The translations under genes were made by a program, and so were the position numbers. Positions 53,685 through 62,178 of a stretch of DNA of 64,000 nt are shown here, one piece after another; within the stretch, counting starts at the first letter, position 1, and every line of letters starts with the position of its first letter. The DNA comes from Frisingicoccus caecimuris (GTDB lineage: Bacteria > Bacillota > Clostridia > Lachnospirales > Lachnospiraceae): the NCBI RefSeq assembly GCF_004340975.1, contig NZ_SLXA01000003.1, forward strand, positions 1-64,000, written 5' to 3'. Below the pieces are notes generated by a model. That model searched no databases. It was not told where the DNA came from and saw nothing but the letters and a program-made list of their open reading frames with translations.

Positions 53685-54917
53685 ATGAAGAAGATTAAGA
53701 TTTTTGCAATGATGACTTGCTTAGTTACAGCCATGGCCGGGCTTGTAGGCTGTGGCAGTCAGACATCTGCGGATGAGACCGCTGGTCCTGCAGCTGTGTG
53801 TTATGCCATAGCTCCTACCGCAAATTCTCAGGGACTGAATATGAACAGCCCGTTGGTGCAGGATATGGCATATGATACAATTCTCGGATATGGCTATATC
53901 AGTGTTGTAACCATTGACGGTAATCCGGAACTTGTTGCAGCGGATAGCTATGATATCCCGGAGCAGTATAAGAGCGCTCCGAAGGAGAAGCTTAAGACGG
54001 ATGCGCGTTCGAATGCAACAAATTTGATTACGTTCATGGAGAATGAAGTTGCCAATGATGCGCAGGTGGACTATCTGGAAGGATTAAGGATTGCGGTAAG
54101 GTCGTTAAATTCTTTAGAGGGATACAATTCCAAAACAATTGTAGTGATCGGAACCGGACTTTCTACGCAGGGCACCTTGAATTTCCAGAATAATCTTCTG
54201 TCAGCAGAACCAGAAGCAGTTCTTGATTTGCTGGAGGAGAAGAATGAGATTCCGGATTTTACGGGTATGACTGTTGTATGGCAGCAGCTTGGTGATGTTG
54301 CGGCGCCGCAGCAGTCACTTACCCAGTCGCAGAAGGCACGCCTTCAGGAAATCTGGGGAGGTATTGTAGAGCGTGGCGGCGGTATCTTTGTATATAACGA
54401 TATTATGGCGAATCCGGTTGATACTGAGGTTTCTTTCCCGGAAGTGGATACGGTGGATCTTCCGGAAGAAACACCGGTAAAGTTTGATGAGGCGATGCTG
54501 GACGAAGAAAACGAGAGCCTGTTGGAAGAACCGGTTATGCTCACAGAAGAGCAGGTGTGCTTTGTACCGGATAAGTCAGAATATCTTGATGAGGATGTGG
54601 CGCTCGAAACAATTAAGCCCATTGCAGATTATCTGGCACAGAACAATCAAATCACGATCCTTCTTGCAGGTACGACTGCTGGAGACGAGGACAGTGCCTA
54701 CACCATGGCACTTTCACATGAGCGTGCAGATGCAGTTAAGGCATCTCTGGTGGCATTGGGAGTGGATGAATCCCGGATTATTGCAGTAGGTCTTGGCTCC
54801 AGTGATCCCTGGCATGTATCCGGAGCTGGATATGAAGGCAGTATCGCGTCCAGCAACAGAAAGGTTGTTTTACTGGATGCATCGAGTGAACAGGCAAAAG
54901 ATATTATGAATGAGTAG
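53685..54917 (+). CDS. lipoprotein with C-terminal OmpA-like domain
   Basis: 410 residues. The signal peptide ends in the lipobox LVGC (Cys23 region, MAGLVGCGSQTSADET), so it is a lipoprotein on the outer face of the membrane. The middle (about 150-240) resembles a von Willebrand A-like fold (SKTIVVIGTGLSTQGTL) without an obvious MIDAS. The C-terminal 110 residues match OmpA/MotB: AYTMALSHERADAVKASLVA, then SRIIAVGLGSSDPW and SSNRKVVLLD with the conserved arginine. OmpA-like domains bind peptidoglycan, which would anchor the complex to the wall. Confidence 0.8.
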   Translation: MKKIKIFAMMTCLVTAMAGLVGCGSQTSADETAGPAAVCYAIAPTANSQGLNMNSPLVQDMAYDTILGYGYISVVTIDGNPELVAADSYDIPEQYKSAPKEKLKTDARSNATNLITFMENEVANDAQVDYLEGLRIAVRSLNSLEGYNSKTIVVIGTGLSTQGTLNFQNNLLSAEPEAVLDLLEEKNEIPDFTGMTVVWQQLGDVAAPQQSLTQSQKARLQEIWGGIVERGGGIFVYNDIMANPVDTEVSFPEVDTVDLPEETPVKFDEAMLDEENESLLEEPVMLTEEQVCFVPDKSEYLDEDVALETIKPIADYLAQNNQITILLAGTTAGDEDSAYTMALSHERADAVKASLVALGVDESRIIAVGLGSSDPWHVSGAGYEGSIASSNRKVVLLDASSEQAKDIMNE

Positions 54918-55154
54918 TGATGGAGGCCCTCTGGCAGGTATGTATTTTCCGTACCGCAGTGGGCTGAAATCCATTATAGGAAAGTTTCAAAAATTTTGTT
55001 CTGTTGTTTCAGACAGCCCGCCAGGCGTCCGTTTTTGAAATTCAATAGAGGGCTTATGATGATTATGTCGAAAGACATAGCGAACCTTGAAAATTTCATA
55101 AGACTGAACGCAAAACCATGCCACTATTGTTTTTAGGAAATGGAGGGACGGCAT

Positions 55155-56501
55155 ATGAGAAATACAGGACGTAAGCCAAATGTGGAGGCGGTGATCCGCT
55201 GGAAACTGGATGAATCTGGATTGCTGAGTATTGAAGGAAGCGGCAAGATTTCCGACTACTCCTGCGGAAAGCATCCTGCAGCTCCGTGGGAGGATAAGAA
55301 GGAGAGCATAACAAGCGTGTCTGTCGGAGAGGGAATTACGGAAATCGGGATCAATGCTTTCAGAGATTGTACGAATCTGAAAAAGGTAGTCTTGCCGGAA
55401 ACAATCCATCGTATTCATGCGTATGCGTTCCGTAATTGTACGAGCCTGAATGACATTGAATCGGGAAAGCGCGAATGGAGATATGTATATGACAAACAAC
55501 AGAAAAATGATGACGATGTCATTATTTTCGGAGTTGAAACATTCTTGAACGTGCCATGGGCAGAGAGACACTGGAGAAATTTCTATTGTGATCAGGATGC
55601 CTTGTATGTCTGTTTCTCATCCGGTGACAGGATAGCAGTTCCGGAAGGCATACGTATTTTGAAGAGCTTCTGCTTCTCAAATATTAGGGCAAATAAAATC
55701 ATTTTACCGGAAACATTGGAAGAAATTGAGGCCTTTGCGTTTTCACAGGCATCTATTTTAGACAGGCTCCGTATTCCTGATAGGATTCATACGATTGACA
55801 GATTTTCTTTTGCGGACAGCGGATTTCGTTCAATCAGTTTCCCAGTGGATTGGCGGCCGAAGAAGATACCGTGGGGGCGGGGAAGGATGAAAATGACTCA
55901 CAGACAGAGATTTCCTGAATTGATCGGGAGATATTCAGTTGGACAGGTTAAGGGCGAAAATCTGGGAAAGTTCCGCAGACTGAAGATTATTGAAAACAAA
56001 CCTATCCAGCATAAAAACGGGCAGATTACAGCTATCCTTGATAACAAGCCCATTGCTGTCGGCGATAGTATGCTGCGAAGAATTCGTACGGGTCAAATCT
56101 TGATCTGTATCAGGTATGAAGATAACAGGGTGACCTCTGTGAAGTCATTTTCCTGGAGAGATGATTATAAGCTGGCGAATGAATATCTGATGTACCCGGT
56201 TCAGACAAAGGATACGGAGGTGGGTATCTGGTCAGATTCTTTCACCTGGCAGGAACCAGTCGATATACGTTGCGCTTTTTCAAGTCAGGATGGAGCCGCA
56301 TTGAGGGACGCAGGGGTTTTACGGTTTCTGCATCCGGATATGCACGAAGAATGGTTCTGGACAGAAAATGATGGAAATTTTGGAGGTCCGTTGGAACTGA
56401 ACTTTTTGAAATCCTGGATGAAGACCCATCCGGAAATTGTTATTGACTCTGCTGAGGAAAATATGGAGAAAAGCAAATATAGATGGTTTGTGGGTATTTA
56501 A
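55155..56501 (+). CDS. BspA-like leucine-rich-repeat protein
   Basis: About 448 residues. LRR_5 units are visible at about 50-105 (ITEIGINAFRDCTNLKKVVL and ETIHRIHAYAFRNCTSL) and 180-235 (LEEIEAFAFSQASILDRL). It has no signal peptide, unlike most BspA surface proteins, so it is likely cytoplasmic and could act as a recognition or adaptor subunit. The C-terminal half is of unknown fold. ATG 55155 is preferred over 55140 because GGAGGG sits 7 bases upstream. Confidence 0.7.
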   Translation: MRNTGRKPNVEAVIRWKLDESGLLSIEGSGKISDYSCGKHPAAPWEDKKESITSVSVGEGITEIGINAFRDCTNLKKVVLPETIHRIHAYAFRNCTSLNDIESGKREWRYVYDKQQKNDDDVIIFGVETFLNVPWAERHWRNFYCDQDALYVCFSSGDRIAVPEGIRILKSFCFSNIRANKIILPETLEEIEAFAFSQASILDRLRIPDRIHTIDRFSFADSGFRSISFPVDWRPKKIPWGRGRMKMTHRQRFPELIGRYSVGQVKGENLGKFRRLKIIENKPIQHKNGQITAILDNKPIAVGDSMLRRIRTGQILICIRYEDNRVTSVKSFSWRDDYKLANEYLMYPVQTKDTEVGIWSDSFTWQEPVDIRCAFSSQDGAALRDAGVLRFLHPDMHEEWFWTENDGNFGGPLELNFLKSWMKTHPEIVIDSAEENMEKSKYRWFVGI

Positions 56502-56566
56502 GGAAAAAATCAGAGATTGTGGATTAGGCGTATTTCAGCTATCTCATCAGAAGGGAGGGATGCTTA

Positions 56567-57412
56567 ATGCTGAAAGCAAAAGCACTTTGTGCAGTAGATG
56601 GTAATACAGCTCCGGAAATCAGGCCGCTCATATCGGTGGCGGAGAAGTCTGAAGCTGTTGAGAGAGAAAATGGTTCAGGTCTGAAAGCTTTCATCGGCAA
56701 TATGCAGAATATCGTAATTGAGTCGGTCGGAGACGATGAAGAAATCCCGGAAGCAGTCAGTCACCTTGCAGTGAGAATGATGAACAGTAATGAATTGATC
56801 AAAGATTTGTTGCGGGAGCTTCGACAGCTTTATATTCGGGGACAGAAAGAATTTCGTCTGTCATTGGCTGGTAGGAGTGATGGAGAGAAGAAACAGATTA
56901 TTTCTTTGTTTCAGGATATGGCAGGCCTGGTCAGCTCCGTCCGTTACTGTTCGGAGTTTCAGTCTCTGAATGGTTTTCTGACAGCAACACCTAAAGCTCA
57001 AATGTTCCTGACCGGAAGGTATCTGGAGCTTGCAGTGTATGAGACCGTCAGGGACGTGCTTCAGGAACTGGCAGTGAAGTATAAAACTGAATACGAGATA
57101 TATCGTAACGTCCGAGTGGCAACCCGTGAGGGAAAACTGAAGAACGAATTTGATATTGTGGTCCATGTGGGCAATATCTTCTACGTTATCGAATGCAAAA
57201 GCGGAAAGTGCTTTTCTGACTGGGGAAGCTTTGCCGAGGTGGGAGCAACTTATGGAATCGTACCGGACAGACTGCTGCTGGTGGATTCCTTTATCTCTGA
57301 CAGTAAGGCAGAATGTATCGAGTATTTTTGTGATTACTATGTATGCAACCTGAACAACAACAGCCTTCGTGAGAAAGTTACCAAAATGATCAGTAATGAC
57401 TTTGCAGCGTGA
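56567..57412 (+). CDS. DUF1887/Card1-like PD-(D/E)XK nuclease
   Basis: 281 residues. The C-terminal half has a full PD-(D/E)XK signature: E154 in GRYLELAVYETVRDVL, D196 in LKNEFDIVVHVG, and E209-C210-K211 in YVIECKSGK. It closes with WGSFAEVGATYGIVPDRLLL. The pattern NEfD...ECK is that of the DUF1887 nucleases at the C-end of Card1/Can2. No CARF domain is attached; the N-terminal 140 residues are helical and unrecognised. It parallels the nuclease domain of the 1051-residue protein, so it may be a second effector or a partner. Confidence 0.7.
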   Translation: MLKAKALCAVDGNTAPEIRPLISVAEKSEAVERENGSGLKAFIGNMQNIVIESVGDDEEIPEAVSHLAVRMMNSNELIKDLLRELRQLYIRGQKEFRLSLAGRSDGEKKQIISLFQDMAGLVSSVRYCSEFQSLNGFLTATPKAQMFLTGRYLELAVYETVRDVLQELAVKYKTEYEIYRNVRVATREGKLKNEFDIVVHVGNIFYVIECKSGKCFSDWGSFAEVGATYGIVPDRLLLVDSFISDSKAECIEYFCDYYVCNLNNNSLREKVTKMISNDFAA

Positions 57413-57428
57413 AAGGAGCGTGGCATAT

Positions 57429-58460
57429 ATGAAGAAGATTGAAAGATTTAACAATTCTGCAAATTACTGCAACACAGCATTTGATTTTGGCTTTAGAACG
57501 GATAAGATTCCGGATAAGCCCGTATATTCCGCACGCGAAGACGAAGAGGTCTTCTTGACCGTACTGCCCTTCAATGCGACACCGATTGAAGAAATAGAAC
57601 AGAAATTTGATGATGTAGATTTTGCCATGATTGAAGAGATTGCACGTAGTAAGTATTTAAGTTCTCTTCAGGTTTATCAGTTTGTCAGACTTCGTGGCCT
57701 TCATGTTCAGCGTGCTGGAAGTGACCGGCGTTTGAAAAAGATGCTGAAACTGCGTGTGATTCGTGAGTATGAGATCAAAGCATCAGATACCCTTAGGGGA
57801 TTAAAGGTATATGATCTGGACTTTAAAGGGTTTCAGATAGCCCGCCAAAGAGGCGTTACTTTCAATAAGGGAAATCAATATATCAGCACCAGGAAAAAAC
57901 AGGAACTGGCACTGTTTGATACAGCAGAGGATATGAAGAGAATCCTTGTCGGCAATATGATTATTCTCGCCGATCTGATGAACGGTGTTGCGCTCGACCG
58001 TTTTGGAATCATGGAAACCATGCGCCTTGCGCAGAAACTTCCTGTTATGGATGGCTGCATTCTCCGTACAGCAGCGAATATTCAGCTCGATGAGGAGTCT
58101 ATTCTTCTGTATGAGGTGGTCAGATCTACGCCTCATTCCATGCGGAAGCTGGCGGATAAAGTCACTCGTTATTACACCCTTGCGAATCATCCCCGTTACC
58201 GGGAGAACAACTATTACGGACATGCTTCGGTGCCTCAGCTGGTAATCTGTGGTGAGTCTTATGAACATTGTGTAAAGATTGATCAATACCTTCGCAGCAG
58301 GGACCTGATCAATGAGAAGGACAGTCTGTTATATACAGATGATTTGTTATACGTCCAGAGGACGTTACAGAATCTTTATGAACTGGATAAGGATGGTCAT
58401 CGTACCTGGTACAGGCTTCCGGCAAGACAGAGCGTAGCAGAAATGGAAAGGAGTGCTTAG
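57429..58460 (+). CDS. winged-helix protein (replication-relaxation-like)
   Basis: 343 residues. Residues about 65-130 form a likely winged helix (MIEEIARSKYLSSLQVYQFV, then DRRLKKMLKLRVIREYEIK), the arrangement found in replication-relaxation family proteins of Gram-positive mobile elements. The remainder is helical. The start at 57429 follows GAAAGGAG. It may bind DNA or the VirD4-like ATPases; neither is proven. Confidence 0.55.
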   Translation: MKKIERFNNSANYCNTAFDFGFRTDKIPDKPVYSAREDEEVFLTVLPFNATPIEEIEQKFDDVDFAMIEEIARSKYLSSLQVYQFVRLRGLHVQRAGSDRRLKKMLKLRVIREYEIKASDTLRGLKVYDLDFKGFQIARQRGVTFNKGNQYISTRKKQELALFDTAEDMKRILVGNMIILADLMNGVALDRFGIMETMRLAQKLPVMDGCILRTAANIQLDEESILLYEVVRSTPHSMRKLADKVTRYYTLANHPRYRENNYYGHASVPQLVICGESYEHCVKIDQYLRSRDLINEKDSLLYTDDLLYVQRTLQNLYELDKDGHRTWYRLPARQSVAEMERSA

Positions 58461-58474
58461 GGAGGTGAAGCATA

Positions 58475-59071
58475 ATGAGTGCACCAGTACTGATTAAAGG
58501 CAGCAATGGTATTACACCGGTATCTATTGAGTCAAAGCATATGAGTGATCGCAGATTGTTTCTCACAGGAGAGATCAATGCAGACAGTGCCTTGGATTTT
58601 ATGAAGCAGGTGATGTATCTGAATGCAGAGGATGAGAAGGCTCCGATTTCTGTATTTATAAACTCTCAGGGAGGTGAAATCGATAATGGTCTCCTGATCT
58701 ACGATGTGATTGTTGGTTCTAAAGCGCCTATTCATATGTTCTGTGCGGGATGTGCATATAGCATGGGTGCGGTATTATTTGTTTGCGGTAAGGAAAGATA
58801 TATGCTTCCTCATAGTAAGTTGATGCTTCATGAGCCGCTCCTGGGAGGGAAAATCGGAGGAAATGCATCTTCGATCAAATCGATTTCTGACAGCCTGTTG
58901 GAGACGAAGATCATGATGAATAAACTCCTGGCTCAGCATAGTGGAAAGTCAGAGGAGGAAATTGATATGCTGACGTCTTATGACCATTACTTTACAGCAC
59001 AGGAGGCAATGGATATGGGGTTATCTGACGGTATCAAGAGTTTTAAAGAAATGATGGAGGTGTGTTTATGA
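58475..59071 (+). CDS. ClpP-family serine peptidase (cluster-specific)
   Basis: 198 residues, typical ClpP length, with the triad visible: Ser in CAGCAYSMGAVLF, His in LPHSKLMLHEPL and Asp in TSYDHYFTAQEAMDMGL. The oxyanion GG is in NSQGGEIDNG. It diverges from housekeeping ClpP, for example in a basic start and GGNASSIKS in place of the usual handle sequence. It should form a peptidase barrel. The single-ring AAA+ protein in the same cluster is the probable unfoldase. Its stop overlaps the next ATPase start (ATGA), so the two are tightly co-expressed. Confidence 0.88.
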   Translation: MSAPVLIKGSNGITPVSIESKHMSDRRLFLTGEINADSALDFMKQVMYLNAEDEKAPISVFINSQGGEIDNGLLIYDVIVGSKAPIHMFCAGCAYSMGAVLFVCGKERYMLPHSKLMLHEPLLGGKIGGNASSIKSISDSLLETKIMMNKLLAQHSGKSEEEIDMLTSYDHYFTAQEAMDMGLSDGIKSFKEMMEVCL

Positions 59072-60360
59072 TTAATGCGTGCATGGACAGAATGATTCTG
59101 GGAGATGGTGAAAATTGTGTATATAGCTCTGATTCCAATGTCACCGGGCTGAATAATAACGTTATAGCGGTGGGAACCTCTGGGTGTGGAAAAACGGTCA
59201 GTCTGATTGAACCCCGGCTGTTGGAAACATTCTGCCGGAGCCTGATTGTTACAGTGACAAAGCGCAGAATCGTAAAAAAATATACCCCTGTAATGAAAAA
59301 ACGCGGGTATCAGATTTGGGATCTGAACTTTGTTCATCCCGGCAGCGGTAATGTGGGATTTGACCCACTGAAAAATGTAGCTTCGTTCGCAGATATTACT
59401 TTCCTGGCAAGAAGTATCGTGCTCGCGAATCCACAGAAAGCGAAATCCACAGCAGATCCATATTGGGATGATGCAGCTATTTCATTATTAAGCGCTGAAA
59501 TCGCATACATACTCATGACAGTGGACAATCCCACCTTTGGAGATGTTCTTGATTTCCATAACAAGTTAACCTTTGAAGAGAGAAGCGGTGTCATTGTGAC
59601 AAATTACGATTACAAATTTGAGTATCTCGAGGAGAAAGATGCATCATGTTTTGCAGTGAACTGTTGGAAGAGTTTTAAGCAGCTTCCGATCAGGACCAGC
59701 AGTTGTGTGTTTTCAAGTCTTAATACCACGATGGATTCTATTTTTACTCCGGAAATCAGAAAAATGTTTGATATGAAAAAGATGGTGGATTTCGAACAGC
59801 TTGCCTCTCAGAAGACAGTCCTGTTCGTGACATCCAGCCCGGTTAATCCATCTCTGAACTGCTTTATCAGTATGTTTTATGGGACTGCCTTTAAGGAATT
59901 GTTCGAATTTGCCGAGGAACAGCCGGGCGGAGAACTCCCGGTTTATGTAGATATTTTAGCGGATGACTTTGCAACAGGATGTCCCGTGAATATGTTCGAC
60001 CAGTATATTTCGATTTTCCGTGAGAAGGGCTTGTCATGTACGCTTTTGATTCAGTCAGAATCACAGCTTTCTTCATTATACGGACAAGATAGGTCGACCA
60101 CTATCATTAACAATTGCGATACCATCGTGTATATGGGATCGATGGATCTTGACACAGGAAGAAATATCTCGCTGAGAGCAAATCGCCCTTTAGACGAAAT
60201 CTTGTACATGCCGATTGGTGCTGAGATTCTTTTTCGTCGAGGACAGAAGCCTGTTTTTACACAGCGTTATAATATTTTCGAGGATGTGAGGTATAAGAAG
60301 GTGACAGCTGCCTATGAGCGGCAGGCTGCAAAAGAAATGAACAGACAGCGAGGTGATTAA
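59068..60360 (+). CDS. VirD4/TraG-family ATPase
   Basis: 430 residues with Walker A IAVGTSGCGKTVSLIEPR, then FDPLKNVASFADITFLARSI, the Walker-B region LPVYVDILADDFATG and the TraG helix SIFREKGLSCTLLIQSESQL. This order matches type IV coupling proteins more closely than the ATPase at 36736. It lacks its own membrane helices; the polytopic protein encoded next could supply them. Substrate transfer in concert with ClpP or the JAB-E1 system is inferred from context. The start follows GGAGG by 7 bases. Confidence 0.8.
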   Translation: MINACMDRMILGDGENCVYSSDSNVTGLNNNVIAVGTSGCGKTVSLIEPRLLETFCRSLIVTVTKRRIVKKYTPVMKKRGYQIWDLNFVHPGSGNVGFDPLKNVASFADITFLARSIVLANPQKAKSTADPYWDDAAISLLSAEIAYILMTVDNPTFGDVLDFHNKLTFEERSGVIVTNYDYKFEYLEEKDASCFAVNCWKSFKQLPIRTSSCVFSSLNTTMDSIFTPEIRKMFDMKKMVDFEQLASQKTVLFVTSSPVNPSLNCFISMFYGTAFKELFEFAEEQPGGELPVYVDILADDFATGCPVNMFDQYISIFREKGLSCTLLIQSESQLSSLYGQDRSTTIINNCDTIVYMGSMDLDTGRNISLRANRPLDEILYMPIGAEILFRRGQKPVFTQRYNIFEDVRYKKVTAAYERQAAKEMNRQRGD

Positions 60361-60364
60361 ATTC

Positions 60365-61696
60365 ATGATAGAGAAATTATTGAAAAGCAAATGGAGTCCT
60401 GTGATTATGCTTGTGGCATGGTTGCTTCTAATCTGGGTTCGGACATTTACAGGCATAGCGAACGGTGATAGCGAGATATCGGTATTCAGCGTTCTTACAA
60501 CTTCAGCATTGGCATTATCTGCAACATTGATCTGTGGCTGGAATCTGTATGTCTGGGATGACGAAATTGAATTTTTTTACAAAGAACAGAACGGTTCAAA
60601 TGAAGAAGTAGAAGTATCTGAGCGGGAGGATGACGAGGAAGAGGAAGAATTCCTTCTGAGAGGATTTGCACGAAAAACCCGGGAAAAAATGGTTATTCAG
60701 AGTCCGGGATTGAGAAAATCTCTGCTTGTTGTTCTGGTGCTGGCTGTCTTTTGTTTGTTCTCTTTCGCTTCAGCGGATTGGGGCGGTTGTATTGACTTAT
60801 TCAGTGACAGCAATGATATGGCACTTGGTTGGTGGACGATTAATAAGAGATATATTTATGATATGTTGATCCTGGTGGTGTTTCCGGTATGGAGTACTTT
60901 TATAATTCGTAAAATTTCTGAAAGCCGGTGTTCAGCTGGTGCTGTAGCTTCCGGTTTGATACAGATACTTGCCCTGACGATGATGGGATTTCTTTTATAC
61001 ATGAGACTTTCGAATATCTGGCTGATAGAGATGGCCTTTATGAATACACTTACTCTGATATTAGCTGTTAGGGGTTATCTTTGGAAGAATATTCATAAAA
61101 AGGGAAATACCATAGCCTTGCTCATAGGATATGCATTGTTCTGGATCATGTTACTTTCAATGCTCCCCTATAATGGTCAGACATTTGCCGGATTTATGGG
61201 TGTTCAGAATATTTTTGCTCCATCGATTCCCGGCAGTTATATCTCCAATGTAAACAAAATTCTGGAAAATGCGTCCTTTGTTGGTCAGAGCCTGGTCCTT
61301 CTCAAGGACCCGTATATCCTGGATTTCATGAGATGTAGGAACAATCCGTTGCTTGCCGCTTTGTTTTATGGTGGCTGGTGTTCGGCGATTGCCTTGATCA
61401 TTGTTGAAATCATATTTGTGATGGCGGCAGCAGCGTTGCTTACTCGCAGTAAACGTAAAGATGGAAGGGACATAATGCTTTGCATGGCATGGGTCTCCCT
61501 GGCAATCCGTGTTGTGGCAGGTACTCTGTATTCCTTTGGAGTGCCGATTCCCATTTTACTCCCATTTACCGGTAAGGTTGGAATTATTGCGGATACTATG
61601 AGTATGGGGCTGTTAATCGTAAGCTGCATGGTTAATAAATCCAATGCGTGGTTCGCCCTTGATGAGGAGGATGAATATGAAGAAGATGATGAATAG
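60365..61696 (+). CDS. polytopic membrane protein, unknown family
   Basis: About 443 residues with roughly ten membrane helices. There is a large acidic cytoplasmic loop near residues 70-110 (VSEREDDEEEEEF) and an acidic C-terminal tail (DEEDEYEEDDE). It starts 4 bases after the VirD4-like gene. No transporter motif is recognised. With the ATPase it could form the membrane part of a translocation machine. Confidence 0.65.
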   Translation: MIEKLLKSKWSPVIMLVAWLLLIWVRTFTGIANGDSEISVFSVLTTSALALSATLICGWNLYVWDDEIEFFYKEQNGSNEEVEVSEREDDEEEEEFLLRGFARKTREKMVIQSPGLRKSLLVVLVLAVFCLFSFASADWGGCIDLFSDSNDMALGWWTINKRYIYDMLILVVFPVWSTFIIRKISESRCSAGAVASGLIQILALTMMGFLLYMRLSNIWLIEMAFMNTLTLILAVRGYLWKNIHKKGNTIALLIGYALFWIMLLSMLPYNGQTFAGFMGVQNIFAPSIPGSYISNVNKILENASFVGQSLVLLKDPYILDFMRCRNNPLLAALFYGGWCSAIALIIVEIIFVMAAAALLTRSKRKDGRDIMLCMAWVSLAIRVVAGTLYSFGVPIPILLPFTGKVGIIADTMSMGLLIVSCMVNKSNAWFALDEEDEYEEDDE

Positions 61697-61889
61697 ATTT
61701 AAAGCTATCCTGGAGGAAAACATATTGCTTTTACTTCTGGTGATTGGTGTGTGTGGGGGTGTGTTTCTGCTGGCCTGGAACTCTTCAATAAGATGGTGTA
61801 CGACTTCTGTACAGACTGTTGATGCCGCATACGAGGAATTCTGGAAGGATACGGAGAATTTAGGCCCATCCGGGCATACGCTCAGATAA
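61677..61889 (+). CDS. small single-span membrane protein
   Basis: 70 residues with a basic start (MKKMMNRFKAI), one membrane helix (LLLLLVIGVCGGVFLLAW) and a short outer domain. It overlaps the 3' end of the polytopic protein gene by 20 bases, with GAGGAGG as ribosome site. Probably part of the same complex. Confidence 0.6.
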   Translation: MKKMMNRFKAILEENILLLLLVIGVCGGVFLLAWNSSIRWCTTSVQTVDAAYEEFWKDTENLGPSGHTLR

Positions 61890-61916
61890 TTCCGTAAGAA
61901 GAAAACGGAGGCAGCA

Positions 61917-62108
61917 GTGAAGAATAATAAGCACATGAATTTTCTGAAAAACATTAGAATATCCGAATCCCAGGCAAAGAAAAAGGGCAGTAACAGAGAA
62001 GTGTATGACAATGCCACACACAGAAAAACAGAACAGGAGGAACTGAATATTCAGAAAGAACTGGAACGAAGAATTGAAGAACTGTTCGGGACAGCAGAAG
62101 AGGATTAA
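61917..62108 (+). CDS. small charged protein, unknown
   Basis: 63 residues from a GTG with GGAGG 6 bases upstream. It is highly charged and helical (RKTEQEELNIQKELERRIEE). It is the last complete gene of the cluster, 3 bases before the truncated P-loop ORF. No family recognised. Confidence 0.5.
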   Translation: MKNNKHMNFLKNIRISESQAKKKGSNREVYDNATHRKTEQEELNIQKELERRIEELFGTAEED

Positions 62109-62111
62109 TAT

Positions 62112-62178
62112 ATGGACCGGATAGTGATGGTCAGCGGTTCATCAGGTTCGGGCAAGAGCGCACTTGTGATGCAATCAG
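62112..62178 (+). pseudogene. truncated P-loop gene at the right island edge
   Basis: The ORF starts MDRIVMVSGSSGSGKSALV, a textbook P-loop N-terminus of a nucleoside-kinase or ATPase gene. From about 62175 it reads through DNA that encodes the YolD-like protein on the other strand. The frame stays open to 62381, but the later residues have no kinase features. The gene is therefore cut off after about 22 codons by a deletion or insertion junction. Confidence 0.65.

Larger units (their letters stand above)
34834..62108 (+). other. large accessory gene cluster (ubiquitin-like/Clp/VirD4-like/CARF)
   Basis: A run of more than 25 genes with typical gaps of 0-60 bases and repeated ATGA overlaps, nearly all on the plus strand. 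It combines E2-like and JAB-E1 proteins, AAA+ unfoldase and ClpP, three VirD4/TraG-family ATPases (one without Walker A), DUF1887-like nucleases, a CARF/RyR protein, membrane proteins and an OmpA-like lipoprotein. No integrase, relaxase, VirB4, VirB6 or phage structural gene was seen. It is bounded on the left by the XRE gene and terminator and on the right by a truncated P-loop ORF. It probably arrived by transfer as a unit, but the mechanism is not visible. Confidence 0.75.

Noticed and set aside
34834-62108. Cluster as a conventional integrative conjugative element
   Set aside because: Despite VirD4/TraG-like ATPases and a replication-relaxation-like protein, no integrase, relaxase, VirB4, VirB6 or attachment-site repeats were found. 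A relaxase or integrase outside the window cannot be excluded.
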